A stretch of DNA of 31,140 nucleotides, from positions 1 through 31,140 of the IMG/VR virus record IMGVR_UViG_3300012919_000023; one strand, 5' to 3'. The notes under the pieces were generated by a model that worked only from the letters and a program-made list of their open reading frames with translations, searched no databases and was not told where the DNA came from. The DNA is from a virus. Of this stretch, positions 1 through 9,594 are shown piece by piece. Position numbers and translations under genes: made by a program. The first letter of the stretch is position 1. Each line of letters starts with the position of its first letter.

Positions 1-174
1 AATACCTGCGACAGTCGAAATGTTAGCATTGTTACCTGCAACCGTGTTGATGTTCGCGTTGTTACCAGCAACCGTGTTGATATTTGTGGCATTACCTGCA
101 ACAGAATTGACGTTAGCGATTGCACCAGCAACCGTGTTGATGTTCGCAATATTAGTTCCCGTTGTATTAATGTT
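1..174 (-). repeat. 10-residue (30-bp) tandem repeat in the tail fibre
   Basis: Six successive units with consensus [I/V]NTVAGNNAN are visible, the last one cut by the window edge. DNA identity is highest between the units nearest position 1, which suggests recent unit duplication. Asn/Thr/Val/Ala/Gly repeats of this kind are typical of beta-helical or coiled fibre shafts. Unit number may vary between relatives. Confidence 0.8.
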
Positions 175-642
175 TGTGATGCTGGCGGGAGTTAGGTAGG
201 TAGTGGTTAGCCAGTTCTTCGTTACTGCATCCTGTGCATCTACAGGGTCTGCCATGTTCACAATACGTCTTGCAGTACCGCTTATGGTAGCCTCAAACTG
301 GTTGGCATTATTCAGAGCCATCGCCCTGTCTGCGGTATCCACAGCTTCCTGAGAAATGAAGAACAACTGGTTAGCGTTCTTATCAAGGTCAGCTTCTGAC
401 AAGATAGCCCCGTCACTGAAGTCAACTAGGCGACTTGCCTTGGGTGTATCTCGTTCAATCAGAATAGATGTTTGAGATGCTGGAGCAGAGTTGAACGTGA
501 GGGTTTGTCCATTAACGCTGAAGGCTGTTGTCGCTGTTCCGTTGAGGAATGCTTTGACATCTGCCGTAGCAAGGTAGTCAAACGTGATGGTGTAGGCTGT
601 GGTTGAGCCATCACCTGTGTATTCAATAAATGAGTTTGCCAT
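1..642 (-). CDS. Tail fibre protein, N-terminal part (cut by window edge)
   Basis: The reading frame starts at the ATG ending at 642 and stays open to position 1, so 214 residues are visible and the C-terminus is missing. The first ~150 residues (MANSFIEYTGDGSTTAYTITFDYL...) resemble the virion-attachment domain of T7 gp17-type fibres, including the segment with a conserved 'SEADLDKNANQ' that is common in podovirus and myovirus fibres. A regular 10-residue repeat follows from about residue 157. The family anchors six trimeric fibres to the tail and recognises the host surface; the receptor-binding tip is not in the window. It directly follows the gp16-like gene, with an AGGTAA Shine-Dalgarno-like stretch at the gp16 stop. 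The assignment to fibre is confident; host specificity cannot be read. Confidence 0.88.
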   Translation of the reverse strand, partial: MANSFIEYTGDGSTTAYTITFDYLATADVKAFLNGTATTAFSVNGQTLTFNSAPASQTSILIERDTPKASRLVDFSDGAILSEADLDKNANQLFFISQEAVDTADRAMALNNANQFEATISGTARRIVNMADPVDAQDAVTKNWLTTTYLTPASITNINTTGTNIANINTVAGAIANVNSVAGNATNINTVAGNNANINTVAGNNANISTVAGI

Positions 643-650
643 TTTTATTA

Positions 651-3600
651 TTACCTATTACTAGCTAAAAGGTCTAATCCCTTCGTCATTTTCTTATGCG
701 TCATTATTGCATCTCTAAGTTCTGGATACTTTTTCATTAGTTCTTCTCTAGCCGCCCTTTTATATGCGCCCATTATCCGTGATACTGACCTTAGTTCTAC
801 AGTCATAACTTGCCCGTTTGCGCGATACCGCTTCCGTTCCTCCGATAGGTTTTGCCAAGCAGGACTTGCAAAATACTCATTAAGCGTCTGCTCTAGGGTC
901 TTTCCATTTATTGTGAGTGAACCTGTAAGACGGGCATAATCTGAGAACTGCTCTGAGGTCAGTTCCTGTTTTGACAGCCTCTTTTCAGGCCCACTAAATC
1001 CATAGCCAATTTCACGCAGTTCTCTCATTACTCTGGTATTGTGTACCTCTTGGCTTTGGAAACCCAAGGTGTTTGCAATCACTGGAGATTCGATGGGTTT
1101 GCCTGTAACCCAGTTGTACTTCTTTGGAAGACTGTCTTTCAGTATTGGTATTCTCTTTTTCAGTTTATCTGCAAGGCCAATAGCTTCGACCAGCGCATCC
1201 TGCCCTTGAGCAACATCTGTTGTCTGTGTCAAAGCCGCTGGGATAAAGGAGGCTACAAAGTTGCTTGCGGTGTTTCCTACTCTGCTAAGAGCCTTTTCGT
1301 CTTCAGAAGACAATAAGGTCAGCAGGTTTGATACCCCCTGAAAGTATGCCTTATTCTTAAATGTTTGAGTGATACCCAAAAGTAACGCTGTAGCTACTTC
1401 ATCAACTTGCTCAAGTGTTTCCGCATCTGCATCTTCTAATACTGGAGACATGGCTTCATAAGCTGTAGCAATAGCACCAACCATAATGAAGTTAGGGTCA
1501 AGGCGATTGTAGCTATAATAGTTATCGCCAAGTTTGATGCTATATGGTTGCCAGCCAGCGTTACGAAGGAAGCGTCTAGCTTTAGGGTCTGTTGGCCCTG
1601 CTCCCGTAATCTTTCCTTCACCAAAGGCAAAGAACATAGAAGTCATAACAATAGCACCCATTGACTGTCGGCCTAATGCTTCTGCACGGCGTATACCGCC
1701 TGCTTTTATATCTTCCCTTACGCTTTTGGAAATCATCGCCAGCACGGGCGTTCTTTGTCCCGCACGTTTCAGAAGGTTCGTAGGAGTACGAATAAACGGT
1801 AAAACAAGTTGCATCGCTGGGTATCTAACCGCAAGACGCTGAAGGTCACCAAAGAAGTTGTTGCCTAAGTCTTCAGTAAATGTAATCCGTTGTGAGTATT
1901 CAAGAGCTTCCGTATCGACACCACGACCCGCGCTATCGAAGGCTTCATCCATGCGTTTGGCTACATAAGCGTCTAGGTCTTCTACGCCTGTTTCCAATCC
2001 TTCACGGGTAGCTTTGGCTTTCATAAATGAGCGATAGTTCATTTGTTTCAAGAACTCATCAGAACTACCCAGCGCACGGAGAGACAATCGGGAGCTTTTA
2101 CCGATAAAGTCCACAAACCGTCCCATAACGCTATCTTGCTCTACACCCAAGTATTGAGAACTTATTCGGTGCTGTGTGTTCTCTGTTGTTGTTCTAAGTG
2201 GGTCAAGAATGTTTCTCTCTTCTTTGAATGATGCTACGGCGTAAGAAAGCGCATCGTTTGTTGCGTGTTTTAATCCAGCAAGTTGCGCCCGTGCATCTGC
2301 ACGAACCGCCGCACCATCTGCCCCCTTGACAAACATCGAACCCAGTATTCTCTCTGAGGGAACAAGGAAGCTTTCTACAACACCACTTAAAGCGTTGGTT
2401 ACTTGCGTCTTGTAGTTAAACAAAATCATTGAGCGGAAAAACTCACCCAACGGCCCTGCAATACGCTTGTTGCTGGTAAGCCGCGCAAGCTTTGCTACAT
2501 CGGAGGCATTCTGTGAGTTACGAATGGCTATCCGAAGCTTGTCGGGATTTTGCATTGTTGCTCTTGCGGTTCTTCCTGATATGTCAAATACACCGCCCGT
2601 AAGCTCATCATACGACTTGATACCCATTTGGCGTGACTTGAGCGCACGGCCCATTTCTGTACGAATACCTGTTGCACCTTGGATAAGACGCTCAAGCTTC
2701 TCAAACTCCACAAGCAGTGACATACGAGCCGTATCGTCAAATGCTTCATCAGCAACATTGGCTAAGTTAAGAAGGTCATCGTACTGCTTCCTAATCATGG
2801 CATCTGTAGCCGCTAGGAACGTATAAGAGTCACGAGTGTTGTCTGCGTGTTTTGCAAGTAGCGAAGCAACCTCATCGGTTGACAGGTCTGCCGTCTGAGC
2901 TAACTGTGCCGCCGCACGTTGAGAAAGCTCATCAAAGGTTTCTTTACGCTTTACAGTTTTCTGTGCGTCTTGGGTCAAGTCCATAACTTGCCGCCCAACG
3001 CTCGAATAGAATACATCCATATCTTCGTATAGGGAGATATGTTCAGCCTGTCCTTGTGACCGCCTTGTTTGAAGAATGTTGTACATGAAGCTGTCTACAC
3101 TCTCTTGTAGTTCATCAAACGATTTCTCATCGCCCTCCGCAGTACGCAGAGCTTTCACTACTTCATCAGCTTTCTTCTTAGTTAGCTTTGGGGTTTTGGG
3201 TAACGCGGCATCTACAGTTTCAGGACTATCTTTCTTCGGAGTGTCGCTTTTGGTCTTAGCTGTGGGTGTTTCTTGAACTTCGGCTTTGGTGGCAGTTCCA
3301 GCTTCCGAAACGTCTTCGGTGGCCTCTTTGGTAGCATTTTTCTTGCCCTTTCCAGCAGTTCGTTTAACAGTCTCCTCTGCTTCGGCTTTTGCGGCTGGGC
3401 CAGCCTCTTCTAGCTGTTTGCTAGCCTCTTTTAGTTCTGCTTCAGCGGCTTCATCAACTTTCCCTGTATCGCGCCAAGTTTTCCAACCCTTTGCAGTAGC
3501 TTTACCCCCAAGTACTAAAGCCCCAGTTATTGCACCGTTTGCAATTACATCCTCCAAAGCCATTTTCATACGAAGCTCAAACATTGAGTCATCGTCTTTG

Positions 3601-4094
3601 CCTTGTAACCAATCAGTTATAGAATTTGCGGTTGCTGGGTACTGTTGCATAATGTCAGCTAACCGTTTGTCATAAGGATTGTGAGCAACTGTTGATGATA
3701 AGGCAGAGTCAATCGCCCCCTTTGCCACTTTACCTTTTAAGCCTGCTTCCTTTAAGCTTCTAACAATCTTAATAGAGTTAGTAAGCTTACCTGCACCCGC
3801 CATCCCAACTACAAATTGTGTCATGTCATCAGTAATTTCACCAACTGCTGTAACAGGGCGGTCAAACTCAGGAAGAATGCGTCCTGTATCTGCCCCTACT
3901 AAGCTACGTCCGAAGTTTAATGTTTCATCAACAGCATCAGCCGCGCCTGCTAATGCTCCTTCAAGCATATCGCCAACGTATCCTGTGCCAGAGACTTCAT
4001 CGGCTAAACTTGTTCTTAGGTTTCCAATGAACTGGTCTGTTTCATCACTACCAAAAAGCTCTTGTAGTTCTTCTTCATAGGCATCTGTATTCAT
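651..4094 (-). CDS. Internal virion protein D, T7 gp16-like
   Basis: The gene encodes 1147 residues (T7 gp16 has 1318) and sits between the gp15-like and fibre genes, as in T7. In T7-like phages this protein is in the internal core and is ejected to form part of the trans-envelope channel. Residues ~210-310 form a Lys/Glu/Ala/Thr-rich low-complexity linker. Hydrophobic stretches are present around residues 820-840 (MGAIVMTSMFFAFGEG) and in the C-terminal half. I do not see the N-terminal lytic transglycosylase motifs of T7 gp16, so this version may lack peptidoglycan cleavage. An AGGTGA Shine-Dalgarno sequence lies inside the end of gp15, 6 bases before the ATG. The gene ends in three consecutive in-frame TAA codons. 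Identity rests on position, size and composition. Confidence 0.8.
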   Translation of the reverse strand: MNTDAYEEELQELFGSDETDQFIGNLRTSLADEVSGTGYVGDMLEGALAGAADAVDETLNFGRSLVGADTGRILPEFDRPVTAVGEITDDMTQFVVGMAGAGKLTNSIKIVRSLKEAGLKGKVAKGAIDSALSSTVAHNPYDKRLADIMQQYPATANSITDWLQGKDDDSMFELRMKMALEDVIANGAITGALVLGGKATAKGWKTWRDTGKVDEAAEAELKEASKQLEEAGPAAKAEAEETVKRTAGKGKKNATKEATEDVSEAGTATKAEVQETPTAKTKSDTPKKDSPETVDAALPKTPKLTKKKADEVVKALRTAEGDEKSFDELQESVDSFMYNILQTRRSQGQAEHISLYEDMDVFYSSVGRQVMDLTQDAQKTVKRKETFDELSQRAAAQLAQTADLSTDEVASLLAKHADNTRDSYTFLAATDAMIRKQYDDLLNLANVADEAFDDTARMSLLVEFEKLERLIQGATGIRTEMGRALKSRQMGIKSYDELTGGVFDISGRTARATMQNPDKLRIAIRNSQNASDVAKLARLTSNKRIAGPLGEFFRSMILFNYKTQVTNALSGVVESFLVPSERILGSMFVKGADGAAVRADARAQLAGLKHATNDALSYAVASFKEERNILDPLRTTTENTQHRISSQYLGVEQDSVMGRFVDFIGKSSRLSLRALGSSDEFLKQMNYRSFMKAKATREGLETGVEDLDAYVAKRMDEAFDSAGRGVDTEALEYSQRITFTEDLGNNFFGDLQRLAVRYPAMQLVLPFIRTPTNLLKRAGQRTPVLAMISKSVREDIKAGGIRRAEALGRQSMGAIVMTSMFFAFGEGKITGAGPTDPKARRFLRNAGWQPYSIKLGDNYYSYNRLDPNFIMVGAIATAYEAMSPVLEDADAETLEQVDEVATALLLGITQTFKNKAYFQGVSNLLTLLSSEDEKALSRVGNTASNFVASFIPAALTQTTDVAQGQDALVEAIGLADKLKKRIPILKDSLPKKYNWVTGKPIESPVIANTLGFQSQEVHNTRVMRELREIGYGFSGPEKRLSKQELTSEQFSDYARLTGSLTINGKTLEQTLNEYFASPAWQNLSEERKRYRANGQVMTVELRSVSRIMGAYKRAAREELMKKYPELRDAIMTHKKMTKGLDLLASNR

Positions 4095-4096
4095 TA

Positions 4097-5920
4097 TTAT
4101 TCACCTAACCAATTACGGATTTCATTATGAACGGAAGTCACGGTTATTGTGGTATCTGGGTTCACGTTTTTTTCTGCCTCAACAAAAGCAATCATAAGTT
4201 TCCCAAGGTCAGTCTCATGAATTTTTTGTCCTCTTTTTTTTGCGTCTTGGGCGTACCTATACAGTGAGTAGATGTCTTGTCTCTCATATTTAGATGTGTC
4301 TTCCCAAAACTTCGGGATTTCTGTTTTTGTTACAGGCTTGGCTCTGTTGATAATGTCAGCCATCGTCTTCTGATGCCACTCAAAGAACGCCGCTTTACCT
4401 TCTGGTGTTGATATATCGTTTTGACCCCGCCAAGCTTGAAACTTCACAGTGTATTCATTTGTGAACTGTTCAGCTTTTGCAACAGCGTCTGGAAGGAAGC
4501 CTGATGAAAAAGGATTCTTGTATAGGTCTTTAATTTGAGCGAAAGGAGCAGTTGCCCCTGTGTCTGTAAATAAGCTCTTCAACACAGCACTGTCTTTTGC
4601 ATCCTTACGAAGTCGATTTATGTCTGTGGTAGACAGTCGGTCACGAAATTCATCAATCGTTCTGTTAATATCAGCCTCACTTGCGCCGCTAAAAATCATA
4701 TTATCAATCATCGCAAGCGTGGACTTGTCTGTTTTGATATCTACGCTGTCGTAGTCAGTGCCATATGTTTTAAGGGCATCATGCTCAACACGGTCAATAA
4801 TGAACAGTCGCCGCATTGCACTTCCCAGTGTCATTGTGCGACCATCTACTTCTATTACTGCCTTTGACCGACTATTGTACATCTCCTTACCAATATTAGG
4901 ATTAGCATCAATAGCGTCTACAACACCTTGTCTTATTGCCCTAGCCTCAAGCTCGTCAGCGGCTTTTTGTTCTTTTAGAATATCATCATCTGCGGCATCT
5001 TCAGCGGCCTCAAACTGCTGACGAAGCTTTTCAATATTTAGCCGACCTGTTGTGGTTTCGCCGTAAGTTCCAAAACGGTTCTTAATATTAGCCATAACAT
5101 CAAGAACGGTTTCCCAATCGCTCAAGCCGTTATCAGCCATGTTAGAACCAATGGCTGTCAGGCCGTTTACTGTAGAGTCAATAATGTCTGAGGCTTTACC
5201 GCCTGTAGCTATACGATGCTCAACAAGAGCATTGATGCTTCCAGACAACGTATCGAAGTTGACACCACCGTCATCATTTATAGCCCCCTCGAATGCCCTA
5301 CTAATGTCGTTTTCATATAACGCTTCACGTTCTTCTGTGACTTTAGCTATCTGTTTTTCGTTAAAGTTCTGCCGCCGTTGGGCAATGATACCGTCAATTC
5401 GTCCATAGTAATTATCTATAAGAAGGTCATCATCAAACGCATCAAGACCGTTTTGTAGCGTGTAGTTTCTAACGTATTCATCAGCAAACTTGTCGTAGTC
5501 AAAATTGGGATTGTCACTTTGTTCTGCAAAGGCAATACCAAAGTCAGTTGCCATATTGTCAGCTTTGTCCTCAAGATAGGAACGAGCATAGCCTTCCATC
5601 CAGAACTCAGATTGTCGAGGGTCACCGCTTTCTATTAGTTTTATGTCAGCTTTACGCTCTTCTGGTGTGGCATTCCTGTAGCGGGTAATGCCCTCTTGGA
5701 GTCCCTCTTCACGCTGTTGTTCGCCTTTTGCCTTAAAATACCCAGCAATAACTGGTGAAAGCTGAGAAAGTCCTCTTTCTATTTCCCGCGCACGGGTGCT
5801 TTCCGTTACTGCCGCTTGTCTTGTAAAGGTATCTACTGGACTAGCAACAACAGCCGTATCCTGTTCTAACGCTCGCAAGCGTCCAAGGCTCTGAGAGAGC
5901 CTTTGAGGTTTTTTAGCCAT
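4097..5920 (-). CDS. Internal virion protein C, T7 gp15-like
   Basis: 607 residues (T7 gp15 has 747), hydrophilic and largely helical by composition, with no signal peptide. The N-terminus (MAKKPQRLSQSLGRLRALEQ) and the segment ~60-130 (FKAKGEQQREEGLQEG...GYARSYLEDKADNM) are typical of gp15-type core proteins of marine T7-like phages. In T7, gp15 forms the periplasmic tube of the ejection machine with gp14 and gp16. The gene follows gp14 after a 32-base gap that holds one copy of the genome-wide palindrome, and it has an AGGA Shine-Dalgarno 8 bases before the ATG. It therefore probably heads its own transcription unit with gp16 and the fibre. Confidence 0.8.
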   Translation of the reverse strand: MAKKPQRLSQSLGRLRALEQDTAVVASPVDTFTRQAAVTESTRAREIERGLSQLSPVIAGYFKAKGEQQREEGLQEGITRYRNATPEERKADIKLIESGDPRQSEFWMEGYARSYLEDKADNMATDFGIAFAEQSDNPNFDYDKFADEYVRNYTLQNGLDAFDDDLLIDNYYGRIDGIIAQRRQNFNEKQIAKVTEEREALYENDISRAFEGAINDDGGVNFDTLSGSINALVEHRIATGGKASDIIDSTVNGLTAIGSNMADNGLSDWETVLDVMANIKNRFGTYGETTTGRLNIEKLRQQFEAAEDAADDDILKEQKAADELEARAIRQGVVDAIDANPNIGKEMYNSRSKAVIEVDGRTMTLGSAMRRLFIIDRVEHDALKTYGTDYDSVDIKTDKSTLAMIDNMIFSGASEADINRTIDEFRDRLSTTDINRLRKDAKDSAVLKSLFTDTGATAPFAQIKDLYKNPFSSGFLPDAVAKAEQFTNEYTVKFQAWRGQNDISTPEGKAAFFEWHQKTMADIINRAKPVTKTEIPKFWEDTSKYERQDIYSLYRYAQDAKKRGQKIHETDLGKLMIAFVEAEKNVNPDTTITVTSVHNEIRNWLGE

Positions 5921-5936
5921 TCTTATTATCCTAAAT

Positions 5937-5951
5937 CGTTACATTGTAACG
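5937..5951. promoter_or_regulatory. Dispersed palindrome, copy 1 (CGTTACATTGTAACG)
   Basis: A perfect 7+1+7 palindrome lies in the short gap between the gp14 stop (5953) and the gp15 start (5920), 16 bases upstream of the ATG. It is one of eight copies in the window. Flanking AAT and GTT extend the near-symmetry. Probable protein-binding operator; function inferred. Confidence 0.75.
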
Positions 5952-5952
5952 G

Positions 5953-6561
5953 TTATGTAAATGTTGAGTCGAAAGTGTTGTTATATCTTTTACTACTGCT
6001 ACCGCTGGTTTTTGTTGTCTTCGGTGTGCTGAAAGGCCCATCAGCATCAAAAGCACCAAAGTTTGCGGCTGTTCCTGCAATATTTGCTCCTGTTGTAAGA
6101 AGAGCCGCTGTTGCACTTGGTTTGACACCACGAGCTACTGAGTTGATACGCGAGTTTATTCGGGACGTTATTCCAGCGCGTTCAAGGTCAAGTTGGTTTT
6201 CTCTAGCTTCTAGGTTTCTTGCTATTGAGTCTGCATTCCTCAAACCTTGGCGCGTAATCTCACGCTCAAGCACATTGGCGTTTTGAATTACGCCACTTTC
6301 ACTAGCCTGCGCCCGTCCTTTTGCTCGAAGGCTTTCCAGTCTAGCCTCTAGCTTCTTATCAAATGCCTGACCACGAACTTGCTCTCTTTGCAACGCAAGT
6401 GCGCGCGCTTCTTGCATACCAGAGCGGATAGCTTCCTCACGGTTTCTCTTGAATGCCGCTTCCTGCTGTTCAGCATTGAACTTGCCTTCTTGATAAGCGG
6501 CATAACCAGAGGCCGCTTGGAGGCCACCTAAAATTGCCATGCCAGTTACTGGGTCACACAT
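5953..6561 (-). CDS. Internal virion protein B, T7 gp14-like
   Basis: 202 residues (T7 gp14 has 196). The N-terminus MCDPVTGMAILGGLQAASGYAAYQEG is a short hydrophobic, glycine/alanine-rich segment as in gp14 proteins. A long charged helical region (residues ~25-125, rich in Arg, Glu, Gln, Ala) follows, then a Ser/Thr-rich tail. In T7, gp14 enters the outer membrane during DNA ejection. The start overlaps the stop of the upstream gp13-like gene by 8 bases (ATGTGTGA), indicating translational coupling, with an AAGGA motif upstream. Confidence 0.82.
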   Translation of the reverse strand: MCDPVTGMAILGGLQAASGYAAYQEGKFNAEQQEAAFKRNREEAIRSGMQEARALALQREQVRGQAFDKKLEARLESLRAKGRAQASESGVIQNANVLEREITRQGLRNADSIARNLEARENQLDLERAGITSRINSRINSVARGVKPSATAALLTTGANIAGTAANFGAFDADGPFSTPKTTKTSGSSSKRYNNTFDSTFT

Positions 6562-7024
6562 TATTATTAATCCTTACAAACTCGTAGAACGGTTTTTTAC
6601 CGACACCAAATTCCTCAATCTTGTTAATGAACATAAAGCCCAAAGACTTGAGCCAGCGTATTGCTACGCGATTATCTTCTGACACCCAGTTGTTTAGAAT
6701 GGGCGTTTCTTCTTGCATACGGTCAACCCATTCCTGCGCTTGCGGGATGAACTGCCGTGCAAAACCTTTTTCGTAAATACCATCGGACATCAGAAGCCAA
6801 GGGAAACCATTGGTATCTGTAGCCTTTGCGACACCAAACATACCGATAATGTCCTCTTTGTCGCTGATGATAGTATTGCACTCGTAAGAAGCCCAATACG
6901 AATACGCTAATGATTGGAAACCATTAGAGCCGCTGGATGCTTGAACTTCTCTCAAGTCAACATCGCGTAGTCGTGGGGCTAGGACTTTGCAATCCTCGTA
7001 AACTGAAGGTCTATAGTATGCCAT
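6554..7024 (-). CDS. gp13-like protein (DUF2833 / acetyltransferase-like fold)
   Basis: 156 residues starting at the ATG that overlaps the upstream tail-tube stop (TGATG); an in-frame TTG one codon earlier is less likely. The order tail tubular B - this gene - gp14 is that of T7 gp12-gp13-gp14. Residues ~55-150 (IISDKEDIIGMFGVA...NNWVSEDNRVAIRWLKSLGFMF) read like a GNAT fold, with the typical 'N..A.RWL.SLGF' C-terminal motif. T7 gp13 and its DUF2833 relatives are needed for virion morphogenesis. Whether this protein still binds acetyl-CoA cannot be told, and no clear Q/RxxGxG/A loop is seen. Confidence 0.7.
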   Translation of the reverse strand: MAYYRPSVYEDCKVLAPRLRDVDLREVQASSGSNGFQSLAYSYWASYECNTIISDKEDIIGMFGVAKATDTNGFPWLLMSDGIYEKGFARQFIPQAQEWVDRMQEETPILNNWVSEDNRVAIRWLKSLGFMFINKIEEFGVGKKPFYEFVRINNNV

Positions 7025-9594
7025 CAAAGCCTACGGGTTCTGTCCTTGTACATAGCTTCATATTCTGCCGACTGGAACGCACATGGTAGGTGACTGTCAG
7101 ACTCAAGGGTGATTGTTACCTTTGATGACTCAGCCAGCACAGGAACTTTGAAAGAGCCTGTCGAAATAGGCGTAATCCCAACCTTGTTCTGCTCTGACCC
7201 CAGTACGCGACCAGTAAATGTCTTTATGGTTTCGTTGCGGTTGTCAGGCCTAATCTTGACCTTGAAGAACGAAGTGTCAGAGAAAACGATGTGGAAGTTG
7301 CGTATCTGCATTCGTCCTGTGGTTATAGCCACATTGTTATTCTTTATGACCTGCTCTGAGAACTGGTACTTGAAGGTGTACTTCAGCCCACCCCAAACTT
7401 TCTTACCATCTGTAATTGCCTGCGGCACATCTTTTGCGGGTATCTCTGAGCCATCCTGTGACACAAAGGTTAGGAAGTCATCTATGTGAGCCGCAACACT
7501 TGTGGGTATAGGCGAACCAGCATTAGCCTGACCGACAGGAAACCTTGGGGCTACACCATCGTAAGCCACGTTGAAACTTTGCCGTGACCCTGCATCATCT
7601 AAGTAGTAGTAGGGAACATTGTGTCCTGTTGTATAAGAACCACCAGACCCGACCTCGAAACGTCTGTCGAGTAACACGGGTATTTTGTCATCTGTTTGGT
7701 CTTCGGTAATATCACGAGAAAGCTGAAGACGCTCAAGGGTTACTTCTGTTTTTGTGCCTGTTACAACATTGCTTCCGCTTAGTGTTCCTTCAGCATATGA
7801 GTATTTAACAAGCATCACAATCTCTGAACCATCAAACTCTGCCTGTAGAATTTCTATAGTTGCGCTAGTGTCTTTTGCTTTGAACACTTCACCTATCTTG
7901 AACTTTGACCAAGATGATTGGAGCTTTTCATTTTTGTTGAAGTACCACTTGTATACATACACAACATCCTTCTCACCATCCGTCAGCATCAGAAGCAAAT
8001 CTTCGTTTGATGAGGCGGCAAGCTTTCTTATCTGTCCTTCGATATATGTTGGAACGTGTGCGGTGATGTCTGCGGCATCGTTGGTTTCTGTATCTGTCTC
8101 AACGAAGTACTCGCGCACCCCTCCAAAGTCTCCCCGCTTGGTGGCAAAGTAAACATACTTACCAGCCCCCACGGGCTTCGATAGAAGGTCTGCCTCAAAC
8201 TGCGTGGTCACATCCACCGCTACGGTATCGGCGGCAAGTATCTCGCCAGCCGACAAACGGAACTGGTTAAGGTCAGAGAACAGCAGGAGAGATTCTGAGA
8301 ATGGTATTGCTTGCTTTAGTATTGATATCTGGTTGTTTGATACCGCAACATCAATCGGGTTGCTTTCCACAAAGGTGAGCGTAGTTGTATTGAAGAAGTT
8401 GTAATACTCTGCCGACTGGCTGAAGATGACATTCTCATCTGACAAAAAGCCCAGCCTGTTGCGGTGAAAGAAGATGTCATTGATTTTGAAACCAATGAAA
8501 CTTGGGAATGGGTTGGTATCTTCATCCCCTACCTTCCGCTCATCCCAAGTGTTTGGCTTAAACGTAAACGTGCCGTTAGCCTCCCGTATGAGAACATGGG
8601 GCATGGTTGTATTATCAAAGTCTTTTTCTGAGTCTGGTTTGGCACACTCTTTGTAGAACTTTGTACCGTTAGTGCCGACAGCAAGTTGGACGTAGTAATC
8701 ATCTTGGTTCTTGGCGTTGTCACCAATGACTTGAACTACAAATCCCTCTGGGCCATCGGGTGGAAGTTTCTTAAAATCACCTGTCTGACCTTTGTAAGCA
8801 AAGATGTCTTGGTTACCGTTGGAGTCCTTAACCGAAACCTCAAAATCGTCTGAAGCTGAGTTGCCCTGAATATAAATGACGTTGCCAAACAATGTGTATG
8901 TTAAGCCTGTGTGGGCTGTAGCGTTTTGAATACTGTCGTAATGTGAGGTAGCTACAGCAACATTGTGACGTAGGTTTGCGGCTATTCTGTCAGTCTGGAT
9001 GCTCTGTTCCGCAGTTTGCGTTGCGGCAGTATCGGCTTGTGAACTAGACTTTGTGGTTAGCTTTTGAGTTCTAGTGCTTCCACCTTTAGTTACGGTTAGT
9101 TCATATTCTGAGCTATAGTCAGCTTGTTTTATGTATACCAACGCTTCTGGATTTCGAGCGGGATGTTTAGCTGTGCTTTTAGCAACAGTCTTGTTTTTAT
9201 TAACGATGAAGGTGAAATCAGCAATCGTTGTTGCTGTTACTTGGCTAGCTGGGTCTGAGATACCCGACAGGTAATTTAATGCACCAGTTGTTGGGTTAAC
9301 TGTTTGTTGTACCCCTAGTTCATCGTAAACGAAGATAGAGCCAGAAGTTATAACCAGACTATAGAACTCTAGGTTATCTCCACGCCTAATAGTATGCAGA
9401 AAAGCTGAAGAAATAGACGCAGGTATATTTGGGAGAGTAGCAATGTGTCGGGACGCTGGTCTTTTGGTTAGACCGTCAACAACACTTGATAATCCGTTTT
9501 CTTGAACCTCACCTTGAGATGGTAAGCGCAAAGCTGGCGGCTGTTGCGAAACCCCATTGATAAGGTTTGGCAGAGCCGAAGATATGAGCGGCAT
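7024..9594 (-). CDS. Tail tubular protein B (nozzle), T7 gp12-like
   Basis: 856 residues (T7 gp12 has 794). The N-terminus MPLISSALPNLINGVSQQPPALRLPSQGE is close to the hallmark of gp12 proteins ('...NLIGGVSQQP...R...Q...N'), and 'HRNRLGFLSDENVIFSQSAEYYNFF' (~residues 375-400) is another conserved block. In the family it forms the hexameric tail nozzle that carries the fibres and opens for DNA ejection. The ATG directly follows the tail tubular A stop (TAA ATG, no overlap), and the gene ends in a one-base overlap with the gp13-like gene. Confidence 0.93.
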   Translation of the reverse strand: MPLISSALPNLINGVSQQPPALRLPSQGEVQENGLSSVVDGLTKRPASRHIATLPNIPASISSAFLHTIRRGDNLEFYSLVITSGSIFVYDELGVQQTVNPTTGALNYLSGISDPASQVTATTIADFTFIVNKNKTVAKSTAKHPARNPEALVYIKQADYSSEYELTVTKGGSTRTQKLTTKSSSQADTAATQTAEQSIQTDRIAANLRHNVAVATSHYDSIQNATAHTGLTYTLFGNVIYIQGNSASDDFEVSVKDSNGNQDIFAYKGQTGDFKKLPPDGPEGFVVQVIGDNAKNQDDYYVQLAVGTNGTKFYKECAKPDSEKDFDNTTMPHVLIREANGTFTFKPNTWDERKVGDEDTNPFPSFIGFKINDIFFHRNRLGFLSDENVIFSQSAEYYNFFNTTTLTFVESNPIDVAVSNNQISILKQAIPFSESLLLFSDLNQFRLSAGEILAADTVAVDVTTQFEADLLSKPVGAGKYVYFATKRGDFGGVREYFVETDTETNDAADITAHVPTYIEGQIRKLAASSNEDLLLMLTDGEKDVVYVYKWYFNKNEKLQSSWSKFKIGEVFKAKDTSATIEILQAEFDGSEIVMLVKYSYAEGTLSGSNVVTGTKTEVTLERLQLSRDITEDQTDDKIPVLLDRRFEVGSGGSYTTGHNVPYYYLDDAGSRQSFNVAYDGVAPRFPVGQANAGSPIPTSVAAHIDDFLTFVSQDGSEIPAKDVPQAITDGKKVWGGLKYTFKYQFSEQVIKNNNVAITTGRMQIRNFHIVFSDTSFFKVKIRPDNRNETIKTFTGRVLGSEQNKVGITPISTGSFKVPVLAESSKVTITLESDSHLPCAFQSAEYEAMYKDRTRRL

